NCBI GenBank assembly: GCA_017527435.1
Contig: JAFXQB010000022.1
Location: 122,808 to 186,807 of the forward strand
DNA: 64,000 nucleotides
Direction: 5' to 3'
Origin: Salinivirgaceae bacterium
Lineage (GTDB): Bacteria > Bacteroidota > Bacteroidia > Bacteroidales > SZUA-534
Positions within the stretch are counted from its first letter, which is position 1. Each line of letters opens with the position of its first letter. This document shows, one piece after another, positions 42,976 to 51,418 of the stretch. A model generated the notes under the pieces. It was not told the origin of the DNA and did not search any database. It saw only the letters and a list, made by a program, of their open reading frames with translations. Position numbers and translations under genes: made by a program.

Positions 42976-43818
42976 TCAACTTATCGTGCCCGAAAGATAT
43001 TTCTGCGTGAGTTCGTGCTTCGGATTCTTGAAAACCTGCTGCGCATCGCCAACCTCAATCACCTCGCCCATATAGATAAATATCACATAATCAGCGATTC
43101 GCAAGGCCTGACGAAGCGTGTGCGTGACCATCACAATCGAATATTGCTCTTTGAGTTTGACAAACAAATCCTCGACAATCTTGCTCGAAACAGGGTCGAG
43201 AGCCGAAGTGGCCTCGTCGGCGAGAATGAACTCGGGCTCGACGGCAAGGCTGCGGGCAAGGCAGAGACGCTGCTGCTGACCAATCGAGAGTTTGGTGGCG
43301 GGGCTTGTCAGGCGGTCCTTCACCTCGTCCCAAAGGCCCACAACTTTCAGATAATGGCGCACAATTTTCCGCAACTCGCGGCGGCTGCTGACACCGTGAA
43401 TCTTGCAGCCGTAGGCAATGTTGCCGAAAATGGACATCGGCAGCGGTGTGGGACGCTGCGGCACAAGCCCGATACGGCGGCGCAGTTCAACCAAATCTGA
43501 CGCCGAACAGTTCACAATGCTTTTGTCGCCAATGCGGATATCGCCCGACGTGCGCACGCCCTCAATCGTGTCCGACAGGCGGTTCAGGCTCTTGAGCAGA
43601 GTGGATTTTCCGCAACCCGACGGTCCCACAATGCACGTGATTTTGTTGGCGGGAATGGTCACCGACACGTCTTTCAGAATGGGCGAGCCCTCAATCGACA
43701 GGTTGAAATGGTCGACCGTGAGTTCGGGCGCCACATCGGGGTGCTTGAACTTTGCGTCGGGCACAAACGGCTCGTTGCTGTCGTTGGCGAAGATTTTTCG
43801 CAATATGAGTTTTCTCAT
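42976..43818 (-). CDS. pstB: phosphate-type ABC transporter ATP-binding protein
   Basis: 280 residues. Walker A GPSGCGKST (about 64-72), signature LSIGQQQRLCLARSL, Walker B FILADEATSALD and the H-loop TH are all intact. There is an N-terminal extension of about 30 residues before the ABC domain. It powers the PstCA permease. Its ATG overlaps the pstA stop by 4 bp. No phoU follows, unlike the usual pst operon. Confidence 0.93.
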   Translation of the reverse strand: MRKLILRKIFANDSNEPFVPDAKFKHPDVAPELTVDHFNLSIEGSPILKDVSVTIPANKITCIVGPSGCGKSTLLKSLNRLSDTIEGVRTSGDIRIGDKSIVNCSASDLVELRRRIGLVPQRPTPLPMSIFGNIAYGCKIHGVSSRRELRKIVRHYLKVVGLWDEVKDRLTSPATKLSIGQQQRLCLARSLAVEPEFILADEATSALDPVSSKIVEDLFVKLKEQYSIVMVTHTLRQALRIADYVIFIYMGEVIEVGDAQQVFKNPKHELTQKYLSGTIS

Positions 43819-44663
43819 CGTAGTTTATGTTTTGAGAATCGGTTTGTTATAAATCGACCTAAAAGACTGATTACAAGCACAATAATTGTCAATACAACGG
43901 CGGCGGCGTAGGCGCGGTTCTGCACTTCGGCCTGCGGCGCGCTCAATTGGAAGAAGATTGACAGCGGCAGCGTGGCCGTCTGCTGCGAGAGCGACGTGGG
44001 GATTGTGTCGGAAAAACCCGCGGTGAACATCACGCCCGCCGCATCGCCGATTGAGCGCCCCACCGAAAGCAGCGTGGCGGTGGCGATTCCAGGCGCTATC
44101 TGCCTCATTACCACACCCATAGTTTCCCAGCGTGTCGCGCCAAGCGAAAACGACGCTTCGAGCAAATCGCGCGGAAAATTCTTCGCCACCTCGTCCATCG
44201 AGCGGATTAGAATGGGGATAATCAGCAGAGTTTCAACCAGAATGCCACCCAAAAGCGACGTGCGCAGACCGAAATAAATCATCAGCGTGAAGGCGAACGC
44301 GCCGTAAACGATTGACGGAATGCCAAATAGCACATCGAAAGCCAGCCGTGCCACGTAGGCCAGCCGCGACTTCGATTTCAGATAAACGTTTAGGAAAAAG
44401 ACCACAGGAATGCTGATTATAAGGCCGATAGCCGTTGACGCAAGCACAATGTAGAGCGACCCGACAATGGCGTTCAGGAAGCCGCCCGACTTGCCAATGT
44501 AGAATCCGCCGCCAGGCAGCGACGACACCATTTCCCACGTCAGGCTACGGGCGCCGCGCTTGAAAACCGTCCAGATAATGCTGCCCACCAGCAGAATGAC
44601 AGCCGCTATCGACAAGTACATCGCCACACGCGCAATTCGTTCTTTTACAACAAGTTTGTTCAT
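43815..44663 (-). CDS. pstA: phosphate-type ABC transporter permease PstA
   Basis: 282 residues with six membrane segments and the permease EAA-like loop (LLEASFSLGATRWETMGVVMRQIAPG). The N-terminal helix is AMYLSIAAVILLVGSIIW. It forms the inner-membrane channel with PstC. It overlaps pstB by 4 bp and follows pstC after a 136-bp gap filled with repeat sequence. Confidence 0.93.
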   Translation of the reverse strand: MNKLVVKERIARVAMYLSIAAVILLVGSIIWTVFKRGARSLTWEMVSSLPGGGFYIGKSGGFLNAIVGSLYIVLASTAIGLIISIPVVFFLNVYLKSKSRLAYVARLAFDVLFGIPSIVYGAFAFTLMIYFGLRTSLLGGILVETLLIIPILIRSMDEVAKNFPRDLLEASFSLGATRWETMGVVMRQIAPGIATATLLSVGRSIGDAAGVMFTAGFSDTIPTSLSQQTATLPLSIFFQLSAPQAEVQNRAYAAAVVLTIIVLVISLLGRFITNRFSKHKLR

Positions 44664-44799
44664 TAAAAGTTTAGAGTTTAACGTTTAGAGTTTAGAAGGT
44701 TTAGTGCTTCGCTGTTGAACAAGTTGAAACGAGTCATTCTTCATTATTAATTATTCATTGTTAATTGTTAATTGTTAATTTTCAATTCTCAACTGTCAA
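44664..44799. repeat. TTTAGAAGG / GCTTCGCTG repeat, copy 3, with TTAATTG runs
   Basis: The pstC-pstA gap contains GTTTAGAGTTTA, TTTAGAAGGTTTAG, GTGCTTCGCTGTTGAACAAGTT and then several TTAATTGTTAATTG-like units. The first part matches the porin-pstS gap closely. I see no gene or promoter in it. Confidence 0.55.
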
Positions 44800-45687
44800 T
44801 TACTTTCTTTCTATCTTTCTCAAAACCAGCCTTGAAGCAAGGTTAAACACCAGCACCACCACGAAAAGCAGCAGCGCGGCGAACATCAGCGCCGACTCGT
44901 ACATCGGCAGCGACAGCATCTCGCCGTAGTTGTTGGCAATGAGCGCGGGGATTGGGTAGCACGCGTCGAAGACCGAATGCGGCACGGCGGCCATATTTCC
45001 GCACACCATCAGCACGGCAATGGTCTCGCCCAGCGCCCTTGAAACGGCCAGCACCACCGACGCGAAAACGCCAGGCATCGACTTGCGCAGAACGACGCTT
45101 TGTGCTGTCTGCCAACGAGTTGCGCCCAATGCATACGACGAGTCGCGAAGGTCGTTGCCAACGCTTGAGAAGAGTTCGACAAACAAACTCACCAATAGCG
45201 GTAAAATCATAATACTCAACACGATACCTGCCGCCAAGGTTGTGTATCCCGACGAGAAACTGACAAAATGCGGCGCCAGCCAGTCCGAAATCCACGGCAC
45301 AATGACCAGCGTGCCCCACACGCCGTAGATAACCGACGGCAGCGAAGCCAGAATGTCGAGCGCAGGATAGACGCATTTTTTCACCCATCGGCGTGCGTAT
45401 TCGGTCAGAAACACAGCGGTGAAGAGCGATAGCGGCAGCGCAATGACAACGGCAATCAGCGTCACCCAAATGGTGCCCATCACAAACGGGAAGAATCCGA
45501 ATTTGTTCTTGAACGGCTGCCACGTTGAGTCGGTAAGCAAGTCCCACAGCGGGATTTCGCTCAAAATGGGCGCCGATTTCCGATACAGTCCCCAACCCAT
45601 CACCAGCACAAACGCCAGCGCCACAATGGTCACCGTCCGCATAGCGCCACTCGCCGTTCTATCCTTGATAATCCGTAAGTTACTCAT
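44800..45687 (-). CDS. pstC: phosphate-type ABC transporter permease PstC
   Basis: 295 residues with six membrane segments, the PstC loop DILASLPSVIYGVWG and the permease motif LRDSSYALGATRWQTAQSVVLRKSMPG. It is the first gene of pstC-pstA-pstB. The promoter region carries two palindromes of the type found before the porin and cysD, flanking the -7 element TACATTTG. Confidence 0.93.
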   Translation of the reverse strand: MSNLRIIKDRTASGAMRTVTIVALAFVLVMGWGLYRKSAPILSEIPLWDLLTDSTWQPFKNKFGFFPFVMGTIWVTLIAVVIALPLSLFTAVFLTEYARRWVKKCVYPALDILASLPSVIYGVWGTLVIVPWISDWLAPHFVSFSSGYTTLAAGIVLSIMILPLLVSLFVELFSSVGNDLRDSSYALGATRWQTAQSVVLRKSMPGVFASVVLAVSRALGETIAVLMVCGNMAAVPHSVFDACYPIPALIANNYGEMLSLPMYESALMFAALLLFVVVLVFNLASRLVLRKIERK

Positions 45688-45702
45688 TTTCGCCTTGCTT
45701 TT

Positions 45703-45721
45703 ACCTATTATATTGATAGGT
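45703..45721. promoter_or_regulatory. downstream operator of the pstC promoter
   Basis: ACCTATTATATTGATAGGT, a palindrome of the same type as 35194-35214. It ends 10 bp downstream of the -7 element and lies just ahead of the pstC ATG (45687). Confidence 0.65.
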
Positions 45722-45731
45722 GAATCGGCGG

Positions 45732-45776
45732 CAAATGTATGCTTTTTGGTTATTCAGCCTACCAAATTAATGGGTT
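45732..45776 (-). promoter_or_regulatory. pstC promoter with upstream operator
   Basis: Minus-strand -7 element TACATTTG (45732-45739). A weaker palindrome (AACCCAT-N7-GTAGGCT read on the minus strand, 45756-45776) begins 16 bp upstream. TTTATACTTATTGGAAGGGGG-like sequence beyond it matches the cysD region. Confidence 0.6.
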
Positions 45777-45836
45777 AAAAGGTGAAAACGGGTATTTATA
45801 CTTATTGGAAGGGGGTGAAAATGGGTAAAATGGAAA

Positions 45837-48275
45837 TCAGAAATTCACATTCAACTTCACATTGAACCGTCGGCCTGTGAGCGAGTTCTCGACGGCATAT
45901 TGGCGGTTGGCGAAGTCGGTCACCCACTCGAACGAAGCCACGTTGCGGCGGTCGATAACGTTGAGCACTTCGGCGCAAATCCAGGCTTCCTTCACGTAGT
46001 AGAACGGGTTGCTTTTCGAGTAGGTCTTTTGACTGTTTTTCAGGCTTTTAGAGAATCCCAAATCAACACGTTGGTACGACGACATTCGGCCTGTGGCCAT
46101 ATAGCGCGGCGACTGCGGCGGCCCGAACGGCAGACGCGAGCCGTAGTTGATTTGCAGGTGCACCTTGTAATCGGGGTTGCCAGGGAAATAATCCTGAAAG
46201 AACATACTGATATTCAGCCGTTGGTCGGTGGGGCGCGGAATGTAGCCAGGGTGGGTTGTGTACTCGTTGCCGTCGGCATCGGTTTTAACCCACACGTCGT
46301 TGCGAATGTCTTCTTCGGTCTGCATCAGCGACAGGCTGAACCACGAATCGACGCCCTTCACAAACTCGCCGTTGATTTTCATATCGAGCCCCATCGCGTA
46401 GCCGTCGGCATCGTTGCGGCCCGAGTAAATGGTGCGCAGGTTGTCGATTTGGTACGATATAAGGTCGGTCAACTTCTTGTAATACAGCTCGGTAATGAAC
46501 TTGAACGGACGGTTCCAGGCAGTGAAATTCCAATCGGCGCCTGCCACAAAATGCAGCGATTTCTGCGCGCGAATGTCATTGTTTATCTGACCGTCGGTCA
46601 TTCGCATCTCTTTGTAAAATGGTGATTGATAGTAATATCCGCCCGAAAGTTTGAACACAATGTCGCGCTGCCAATTGGGTTTGTACGACAGACTCACGCG
46701 GGGCGAAACGAGCAGTTCGTCGTTAAAAGTCCAATAGTTGGCGCGCAGCCCCACGGTCAGGTGCATTTCCGATGAGTCGAACATAAACTGATATACATCC
46801 TGCACATAGGCCTGTAACCTATTGGATTTGACGCTGTTATTTGCGCGCAGACTGTAACTCATATTCACCTTGTCGGGACGGTGCGGCATCGAATAGCCTG
46901 CCGAATCAATCATTGTCCATTCCGAAAGGTTGTCGTCAATCTGCTGACGCTGAACCGACAAGCCCCAGTTCAGGAAGTGGTTGCCGCTGCTGAACAAGCC
47001 TTTGTGCTCAACGCTTAACACTTTGGCATCGAGATAGTTGCGCCCGTGATTGCGGAACGCTCCAATGCCCACGGTGCTCACACTGTCGCCGTAGGAACTT
47101 GCGCCCACGGCGTTATCTATCTCATTTATAAAGTATTCGCTCAAAATGTCGTAGGTTTCGCTCTCGTGGGTGCTGAATGCCGACGCCGTGAGTTTCAGGC
47201 TGAAGCCGTCGTTGACTTTAAAATCGGCCGAAATGGCGCCCGTATAGGTGTTAAATGCGTCTTTTTCAGCACCTTCGAAAAACATCCGCAATTCCATTGG
47301 TTGGTTGAAAAGTCCGAATTTTGTGCGGCGGTTGCGCGGCAGAAAATTATAGACGTTACTCGAGCAGTTGCCCAGAAAGCCCAACTCAATGCGGCTAGTC
47401 AAATCGAATGACAGATAAGTTTGAAAATCAATGAATTTAGGGTCATAATCGCCCGACGTTTCGAGCGAGTTGAGCAGATATTTGTTTCGCTTGTAGCGGA
47501 AACCCGAAATGTGGTGGAAACGGTGGTTGAAACTGTCGCCGTGAAGCATCACCGAGCCACCGAAAAGGCTTGCCGCGGCCGTTCCGCCCCACCCTGCGGG
47601 ACGCTTATATTTAATGTCGAGAACCGACGACATCTTGTCGCCGTACTTGGCGTCGAATCCGCCTGCCGAAAAGAGCAGCGACGACACCATATCGCTGTTG
47701 ACGAAACTCAAGCCTTCCTGCTCGCCCGAGCGCACCAAAAACGGCCGATAGACTTCTATTCCATTGACATACACAAGGTTCTCGTCGAAACTGCCGCCGC
47801 GCACCGAATACTGCGAACTCAACTCGTTGTTGGCGGCCACGCCAGGCATCGTCTTAATCAGGCTCTCAATGCTTCCCGAAGCGTCGGGCAGCACGCCCAT
47901 CACCTTGGGATTCAATCGCGTAAGCGTGCTCTTGCGCACCTGCACGTCTTCAACTGTCACCTGCTCAAGTTCTTGCGACGTTGCCACCAAATCGACATCG
48001 AGCCGCCGCTGCTGCCCGTCGGCAAGCATCACCTGTTCCCAGCGCGTCTGATAGCCAATCATCGAGAACGATACGTAAACCGATTTGCCCGAAGCGATAT
48101 TCAGGCGGTACTCGCCGTTCTGATTGGTGACGGTGCCCGCCACATTGTCCTTCAGCACCACATTGACGAACTCTAGCGGCTCGCCCGACTGATTGGTGAC
48201 GCGTCCGAAAATGCAGGTCTGCGCCGAAACCGCGCCTGCCGCCAATATCAATATCGCCAATAGAAAATTTCTCAC
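45837..48275 (-). CDS. TonB-dependent outer-membrane receptor
   Basis: 812 residues from GTG 48273-48275, which puts a clean signal peptide (RNFLLAILILAAGAVSAQ) at the N-terminus; a start 48 bp further upstream is less likely. Residues about 20-110 are a carboxypeptidase-regulatory-like domain (GRVTNQSGEPLEFVNVVL). The plug (SQYSVRGGSFDENLVYVNGIE) and a 22-strand-type barrel follow. There is no SusD gene beside it, so it is not a SusC/D pair. The ligand is unknown; its place next to the pst genes may be chance. Confidence 0.9.
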   Translation of the reverse strand: MRNFLLAILILAAGAVSAQTCIFGRVTNQSGEPLEFVNVVLKDNVAGTVTNQNGEYRLNIASGKSVYVSFSMIGYQTRWEQVMLADGQQRRLDVDLVATSQELEQVTVEDVQVRKSTLTRLNPKVMGVLPDASGSIESLIKTMPGVAANNELSSQYSVRGGSFDENLVYVNGIEVYRPFLVRSGEQEGLSFVNSDMVSSLLFSAGGFDAKYGDKMSSVLDIKYKRPAGWGGTAAASLFGGSVMLHGDSFNHRFHHISGFRYKRNKYLLNSLETSGDYDPKFIDFQTYLSFDLTSRIELGFLGNCSSNVYNFLPRNRRTKFGLFNQPMELRMFFEGAEKDAFNTYTGAISADFKVNDGFSLKLTASAFSTHESETYDILSEYFINEIDNAVGASSYGDSVSTVGIGAFRNHGRNYLDAKVLSVEHKGLFSSGNHFLNWGLSVQRQQIDDNLSEWTMIDSAGYSMPHRPDKVNMSYSLRANNSVKSNRLQAYVQDVYQFMFDSSEMHLTVGLRANYWTFNDELLVSPRVSLSYKPNWQRDIVFKLSGGYYYQSPFYKEMRMTDGQINNDIRAQKSLHFVAGADWNFTAWNRPFKFITELYYKKLTDLISYQIDNLRTIYSGRNDADGYAMGLDMKINGEFVKGVDSWFSLSLMQTEEDIRNDVWVKTDADGNEYTTHPGYIPRPTDQRLNISMFFQDYFPGNPDYKVHLQINYGSRLPFGPPQSPRYMATGRMSSYQRVDLGFSKSLKNSQKTYSKSNPFYYVKEAWICAEVLNVIDRRNVASFEWVTDFANRQYAVENSLTGRRFNVKLNVNF

Positions 48276-48476
48276 AAACGGTGATTTTGCCGCAAAAATA
48301 TAAAAACACAAACGCAAAAACACAAACGCTGACCATTGCGGGATTATTATTGGCGGAAGATTACCCTCAACTCAAAAAAATTTTTCAGCGGCTTCGGTTT
48401 TTTAATCAACTTCGTGCTATATTTAGAAACGAGTTATTGAGAAAAACAATTATAGGTAACTAAAAGAGTATCAACT

Positions 48477-48887
48477 ATGGTATCGCAATTTCAAATCACA
48501 CTTCCCAACTATCAAAGGGGATATCACCTGATAACGGGCACCATCATCAAGAGCCTGCCAGAACTGCCAGAGAGCGGCTTGCTGCACCTAATGATTCAGC
48601 ACACATCGGCCGCGCTGTCGATTAACGAAAACGCCGACCCTGCCGTCCGCGCCGACTTTGAGTACGTGTTCGACAAACTCATTCCCGAACGCGACCCCAA
48701 CTACACGCACGACACCGAAGGCGCCGACGATATGCCAGCCCATATCAAGGCGTCAATGATTGGGCCGTCGGTGACAATTCCCATCACCAACCACAAACTG
48801 AACCTGGGCACGTGGCAGGGAATTTATTTGTGCGAGTTCCGCAACTACGGCGGACGACGCAATATTTTCGGAACGATTTTGAGTTAA
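48477..48887 (+). CDS. YjbQ/UPF0047-family protein
   Basis: 136 residues, the full length of this small cytosolic family. HTSAALSINENADP, DYEF-like helix and HDTEGADDMPAHIKASMIGPS are the conserved segments. E. coli YjbQ has weak thiamine-phosphate synthase activity, and its true role is unclear. A near-consensus -7 box (TATATTTA, 48416-48423) lies upstream; a palindrome and a terminator follow. Confidence 0.9.
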   Translation: MVSQFQITLPNYQRGYHLITGTIIKSLPELPESGLLHLMIQHTSAALSINENADPAVRADFEYVFDKLIPERDPNYTHDTEGADDMPAHIKASMIGPSVTIPITNHKLNLGTWQGIYLCEFRNYGGRRNIFGTILS

Positions 48888-48902
48888 ACTGAAAGATTGA
48901 AG

Positions 48903-48920
48903 TCCCGATAGCTATCGGGA
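48903..48920. repeat. 18-bp perfect palindrome, copy 1
   Basis: TCCCGATAGCTATCGGGA, identical to 52455-52472. Both copies lie near GAAGGATTGAA words in intergenic DNA. Confidence 0.75.
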
Positions 48921-48938
48921 TGAAGGATTGAAGCAATA

Positions 48939-48970
48939 AAAAAACGAGAGCGGCGGCTCTCGTTTTTTTT
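48939..48970. terminator. terminator between yjbQ-like and RDD genes
   Basis: AAAAACGAGAGC and GCTCTCGTTTTT around a 4-nt loop, with A and T runs on both sides; it serves the convergent genes on either side. Confidence 0.85.
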
Positions 48971-48996
48971 GTGCTGTATGCCAAAAATCTTGATTA

Positions 48997-49554
48997 TCAA
49001 TTATTTTCTGTTGTTTCTTTCCGCACCACAACTGTATGGCACATCATATCGTGCAGAGCCTGATGGCGGTCGCCGACGGCAAAGAAGCAGCCGATGAAGA
49101 TGATGAAACCGAAAAGTGAGCCAATGAAATTGAACATTCCAGCCAAGACAAGGAACGCCAACACTGTGCAAACTCTCTTAACGTGTTTCAGCAGATAACG
49201 TCCTATGAGCGCCCAAACCGAAGCATTGCCGCCATCGGCGTTGGCAATTTTAAGTCCAAGAATAATCTTGCCCACCGATGCGCCAAGGAATATCTCTGTC
49301 GAGAAATAAATCAGTTCCGCAAAGATGCATATCAGCGAGATACGAGTGGTTGCAACAACCATACTGAGCATTTCGGGTGTATATATCTGTGCAAAAAACG
49401 GATTCGACGAAACCAACCCATCAACTTGCTGCTGAGCCAAAACGGCCATCCACGATGTTGACACACGGCTGAGTATCAGCGATAGAATCCAGACAAAAAC
49501 AATGTCGATAACATAAGCGCCCAAACGCGGGCCAAAACCAATTCTCTTTTCCAT
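48997..49554 (-). CDS. RDD-family membrane protein
   Basis: 185 residues from ATG 49552-49554 (MEKRIGFGPRLGAYVIDI); upstream codons look non-coding. The RDD domain shows GPRLGAYVIDIVFVW, GKIILGLKIAN and HQALHDMMCHTVVV, with about four membrane helices. The function of RDD proteins is generally unknown; some are Na+/H+ antiporters. It stands alone. Confidence 0.85.
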   Translation of the reverse strand: MEKRIGFGPRLGAYVIDIVFVWILSLILSRVSTSWMAVLAQQQVDGLVSSNPFFAQIYTPEMLSMVVATTRISLICIFAELIYFSTEIFLGASVGKIILGLKIANADGGNASVWALIGRYLLKHVKRVCTVLAFLVLAGMFNFIGSLFGFIIFIGCFFAVGDRHQALHDMMCHTVVVRKETTENN

Positions 49555-49731
49555 AATTTTGAGTTTTACGTGATAAAAAATATGCCGTGAAATTACATTT
49601 TTTGCGGAAAACGGCAACTGCCGGCAACATTTTTGCAAGCGGCGGCAGGCCGTAGCCAAAGTCAATAAAATTGTGTGATAGCGCATTAAGAGCGTCATAA
49701 AAATATTTTTTGTTTTTTGCGCCCACGACTA

Positions 49732-49761
49732 TTGCGAATATGAAAAAAGGCGCTACTTTTG
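49732..49761 (+). promoter_or_regulatory. tRNA-Asp promoter
   Basis: TTG (49732-49734), 19 bp, TACTTTTG (49754-49761): the same elements and spacing as the tRNA-Glu promoter. Confidence 0.7.
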
Positions 49762-49798
49762 CAACGCTTTTCGAGAGAATAGCAACGTTCTAAAAAAT

Positions 49799-49872
49799 GG
49801 TGCGGTAGTTCAGTCGGTTAGAATATCGGCCTGTCACGCCGGGGGTCGCGAGTTCGAGTCTCGTCCGCACCG
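49799..49872 (+). tRNA. tRNA-Asp, anticodon GUC
   Basis: The 74-nt cloverleaf has a 7-bp acceptor stem (GGTGCGG with CCGCACC), a D arm with GTTCAGTCGGTTAGAAT, an anticodon loop containing GTC (CCTGTCACG), a T arm GCGAGTTCGAGTCTCGT and discriminator G. CCA is not encoded. Confidence 0.95.
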
Positions 49873-49876
49873 CAAG

Positions 49877-49912
49877 AAGCCTGATTAACGAAAGTTAGTC
49901 GGGCTTTTTTGT
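49877..49912 (+). terminator. tRNA-Asp terminator
   Basis: AAGCCTGATTAAC and GTTAGTCGGGCTT form a stem around GAAA, followed by TTTTTGTT. Confidence 0.8.
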
Positions 49913-49921
49913 TACTATTAT

Positions 49922-49958
49922 AAAAAAATCACCGCACGGCATCATATCCATGCGGTGA
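49922..49958 (-). terminator. terminator of the sigma-factor operon
   Basis: TCACCGCA and TGCGGTGA around a 14-nt loop; on the minus strand it is followed by seven T, 23 bp past the stop of the lipoprotein gene. Confidence 0.75.
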
Positions 49959-49980
49959 CTTATTACCTAACTATCACGCA

Positions 49981-51057
49981 TCAACTTCTTCTATATAAAA
50001 TATATACAGCGACAATCAAAATTAGCATTATTGCAACAACGTAAGCCCAATAGTTGGTTACCCGTGACGATGCAGTAATTGTGTAATCGTGCGGAATGAG
50101 CCGCTCGCCCGTGAGCGGATAAAAGATAGTATCGTTTTGGCAGACACCCGTTCCCGCATCAGTAATTTTTCCAGGCATGACGAGCGTATACGGTACTGAC
50201 AAGTTGAATATATTCAACAATTTAGCATTTTCTTTTTCCAAAGCTATGCCACTTGGTGTTTCATCGAAAAAGAAGGCATAAGCATCGGAATGGAAAAAAT
50301 TCTTAAAGATTTTTTTATGGTCGGTCCACAACACATCACCATCGCCTTCTTTCATAATATATTTCTTGAGAGAATCGCGTTGAGCCACAAACTGTTCACG
50401 GCTGATTGGCGGATTGTTGACAGAGTCATAATGACTGACTATGAAATCGAAACTCAACTTGAAAATATTGTCGTTTAACCAGTTAGTAACAGCGCTTTCC
50501 ATCGGTTCGATTTTTTCCGCAATCTCGGCCCCGCTCAGCCCTTGCAAAATATTGGGTTGGCCTGTAAACCAAAAACTTGCAACATCATCGTCGACATAAT
50601 CGGTGATTGGATGCGTGAAAATTTCGGCAACGCTGCTGAACACTTCCGTGAAGGTGTAATCGGTGTAAAACCAGCGGAATTGCTTTGTCAGCGACGATTT
50701 TGCCTGAAGTTGCACACCGTTGAGCTGCAGCGGCATATCTTCGCTCATTTCCGCCACTGTGGTGTAATCGTGAGTAAAGACGGTAGTAACTGTGTCGCCC
50801 GAACCGACCTGCGTAATAGAATAATTTAATCTATTGATTTCCAGGCATTCAGGAATTGGCTGTGCAAGTCGCTGAGTGCTGTCCGTCCAAAGCGAATCGC
50901 GTTTTTCCTGCGACATGACATCGCTGTAACTAACTATGCGAGTGCAAGTTCCATCGGAATTAATAGTTGTGTGCATCTTGACATCCGACTGTTCGATGCA
51001 TGACGAGAAAAGTGCTGCGGCCATCAATAACGAGCCGCCAAGTTTAACGGTTTTCAT
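49981..51057 (-). CDS. lipoprotein of unknown function with C-terminal membrane helix
   Basis: 358 residues. Lipobox Cys20 (LFSSC) gives a lipid anchor; the mature N-terminus (MHTTINSDGTCTRIVSYS) looks like the LppM-type or simple beta fold. The C-terminus has a hydrophobic helix (YWAYVVAIMLILIVAVYILY) followed by RRS, an unusual second anchor that would put both ends at the inner membrane. It is the third gene of the sigma-factor operon and overlaps the preceding gene by 14 bp. It may be a sensor or target of the sigma pathway. No named family is recognised. Confidence 0.7.
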   Translation of the reverse strand: MKTVKLGGSLLMAAALFSSCIEQSDVKMHTTINSDGTCTRIVSYSDVMSQEKRDSLWTDSTQRLAQPIPECLEINRLNYSITQVGSGDTVTTVFTHDYTTVAEMSEDMPLQLNGVQLQAKSSLTKQFRWFYTDYTFTEVFSSVAEIFTHPITDYVDDDVASFWFTGQPNILQGLSGAEIAEKIEPMESAVTNWLNDNIFKLSFDFIVSHYDSVNNPPISREQFVAQRDSLKKYIMKEGDGDVLWTDHKKIFKNFFHSDAYAFFFDETPSGIALEKENAKLLNIFNLSVPYTLVMPGKITDAGTGVCQNDTIFYPLTGERLIPHDYTITASSRVTNYWAYVVAIMLILIVAVYILYRRS

Positions 51058-51418
51058 AAAGCATACGTTTTAATTGTGTGTAAGTCAGTTGTTTGGATTG
51101 ATACTTCTGTTGACGAGCAGCATACATCTTTTTTAATGTCTCGCCGCGCGAAGTGTGTGTTGCTTGAATGATTGCAATATTGGTATTCTGCTGATGGTCA
51201 GTGGGTTCGCCCGCAAAAACAAACATACCAACGAGCCATACTGCAGCCATAGCCGAAACCGCATACAATGTGCGGACAATAGCTCGCCGACCACCTGCTG
51301 TTTTTTGCCTGTCAGCATCATCCAACCGAGTCATAATGAGCGATGTGAGTTCGTCAGAATTGCTGATTTCGGGCTGCTGACATTGCAGCCTTGCAAGAAT
51401 GCCTTCTGTCTTATTCAT
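51044..51418 (-). CDS. putative anti-sigma-like single-pass membrane protein
   Basis: 124 residues: a cytoplasmic N-terminus of about 45 residues, one membrane helix (VRTLYAVSAMAAVWLVGMFVFAG), then a basic tail ending LTYTQLKRMLYENR. It has no recognisable zinc anti-sigma motif, but its size, topology and position right after the ECF sigma gene (8-bp overlap) make an anti-sigma role likely. It also overlaps the next gene by 14 bp, so all three are coupled. Confidence 0.65.
   Translation of the reverse strand: MNKTEGILARLQCQQPEISNSDELTSLIMTRLDDADRQKTAGGRRAIVRTLYAVSAMAAVWLVGMFVFAGEPTDHQQNTNIAIIQATHTSRGETLKKMYAARQQKYQSKQLTYTQLKRMLYENR

Noticed and set aside
44843..45595. 250-residue open frame on the minus strand
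   Set aside because: It lies inside pstC in another frame of the same strand; pstC has membrane segments and family motifs, while this frame is Arg/Cys/His-rich without any pattern.
45837..48275. SusC-type polysaccharide receptor
   Set aside because: No SusD gene is adjacent and there is no SusC-specific extended plug signature; called a general TonB-dependent receptor.
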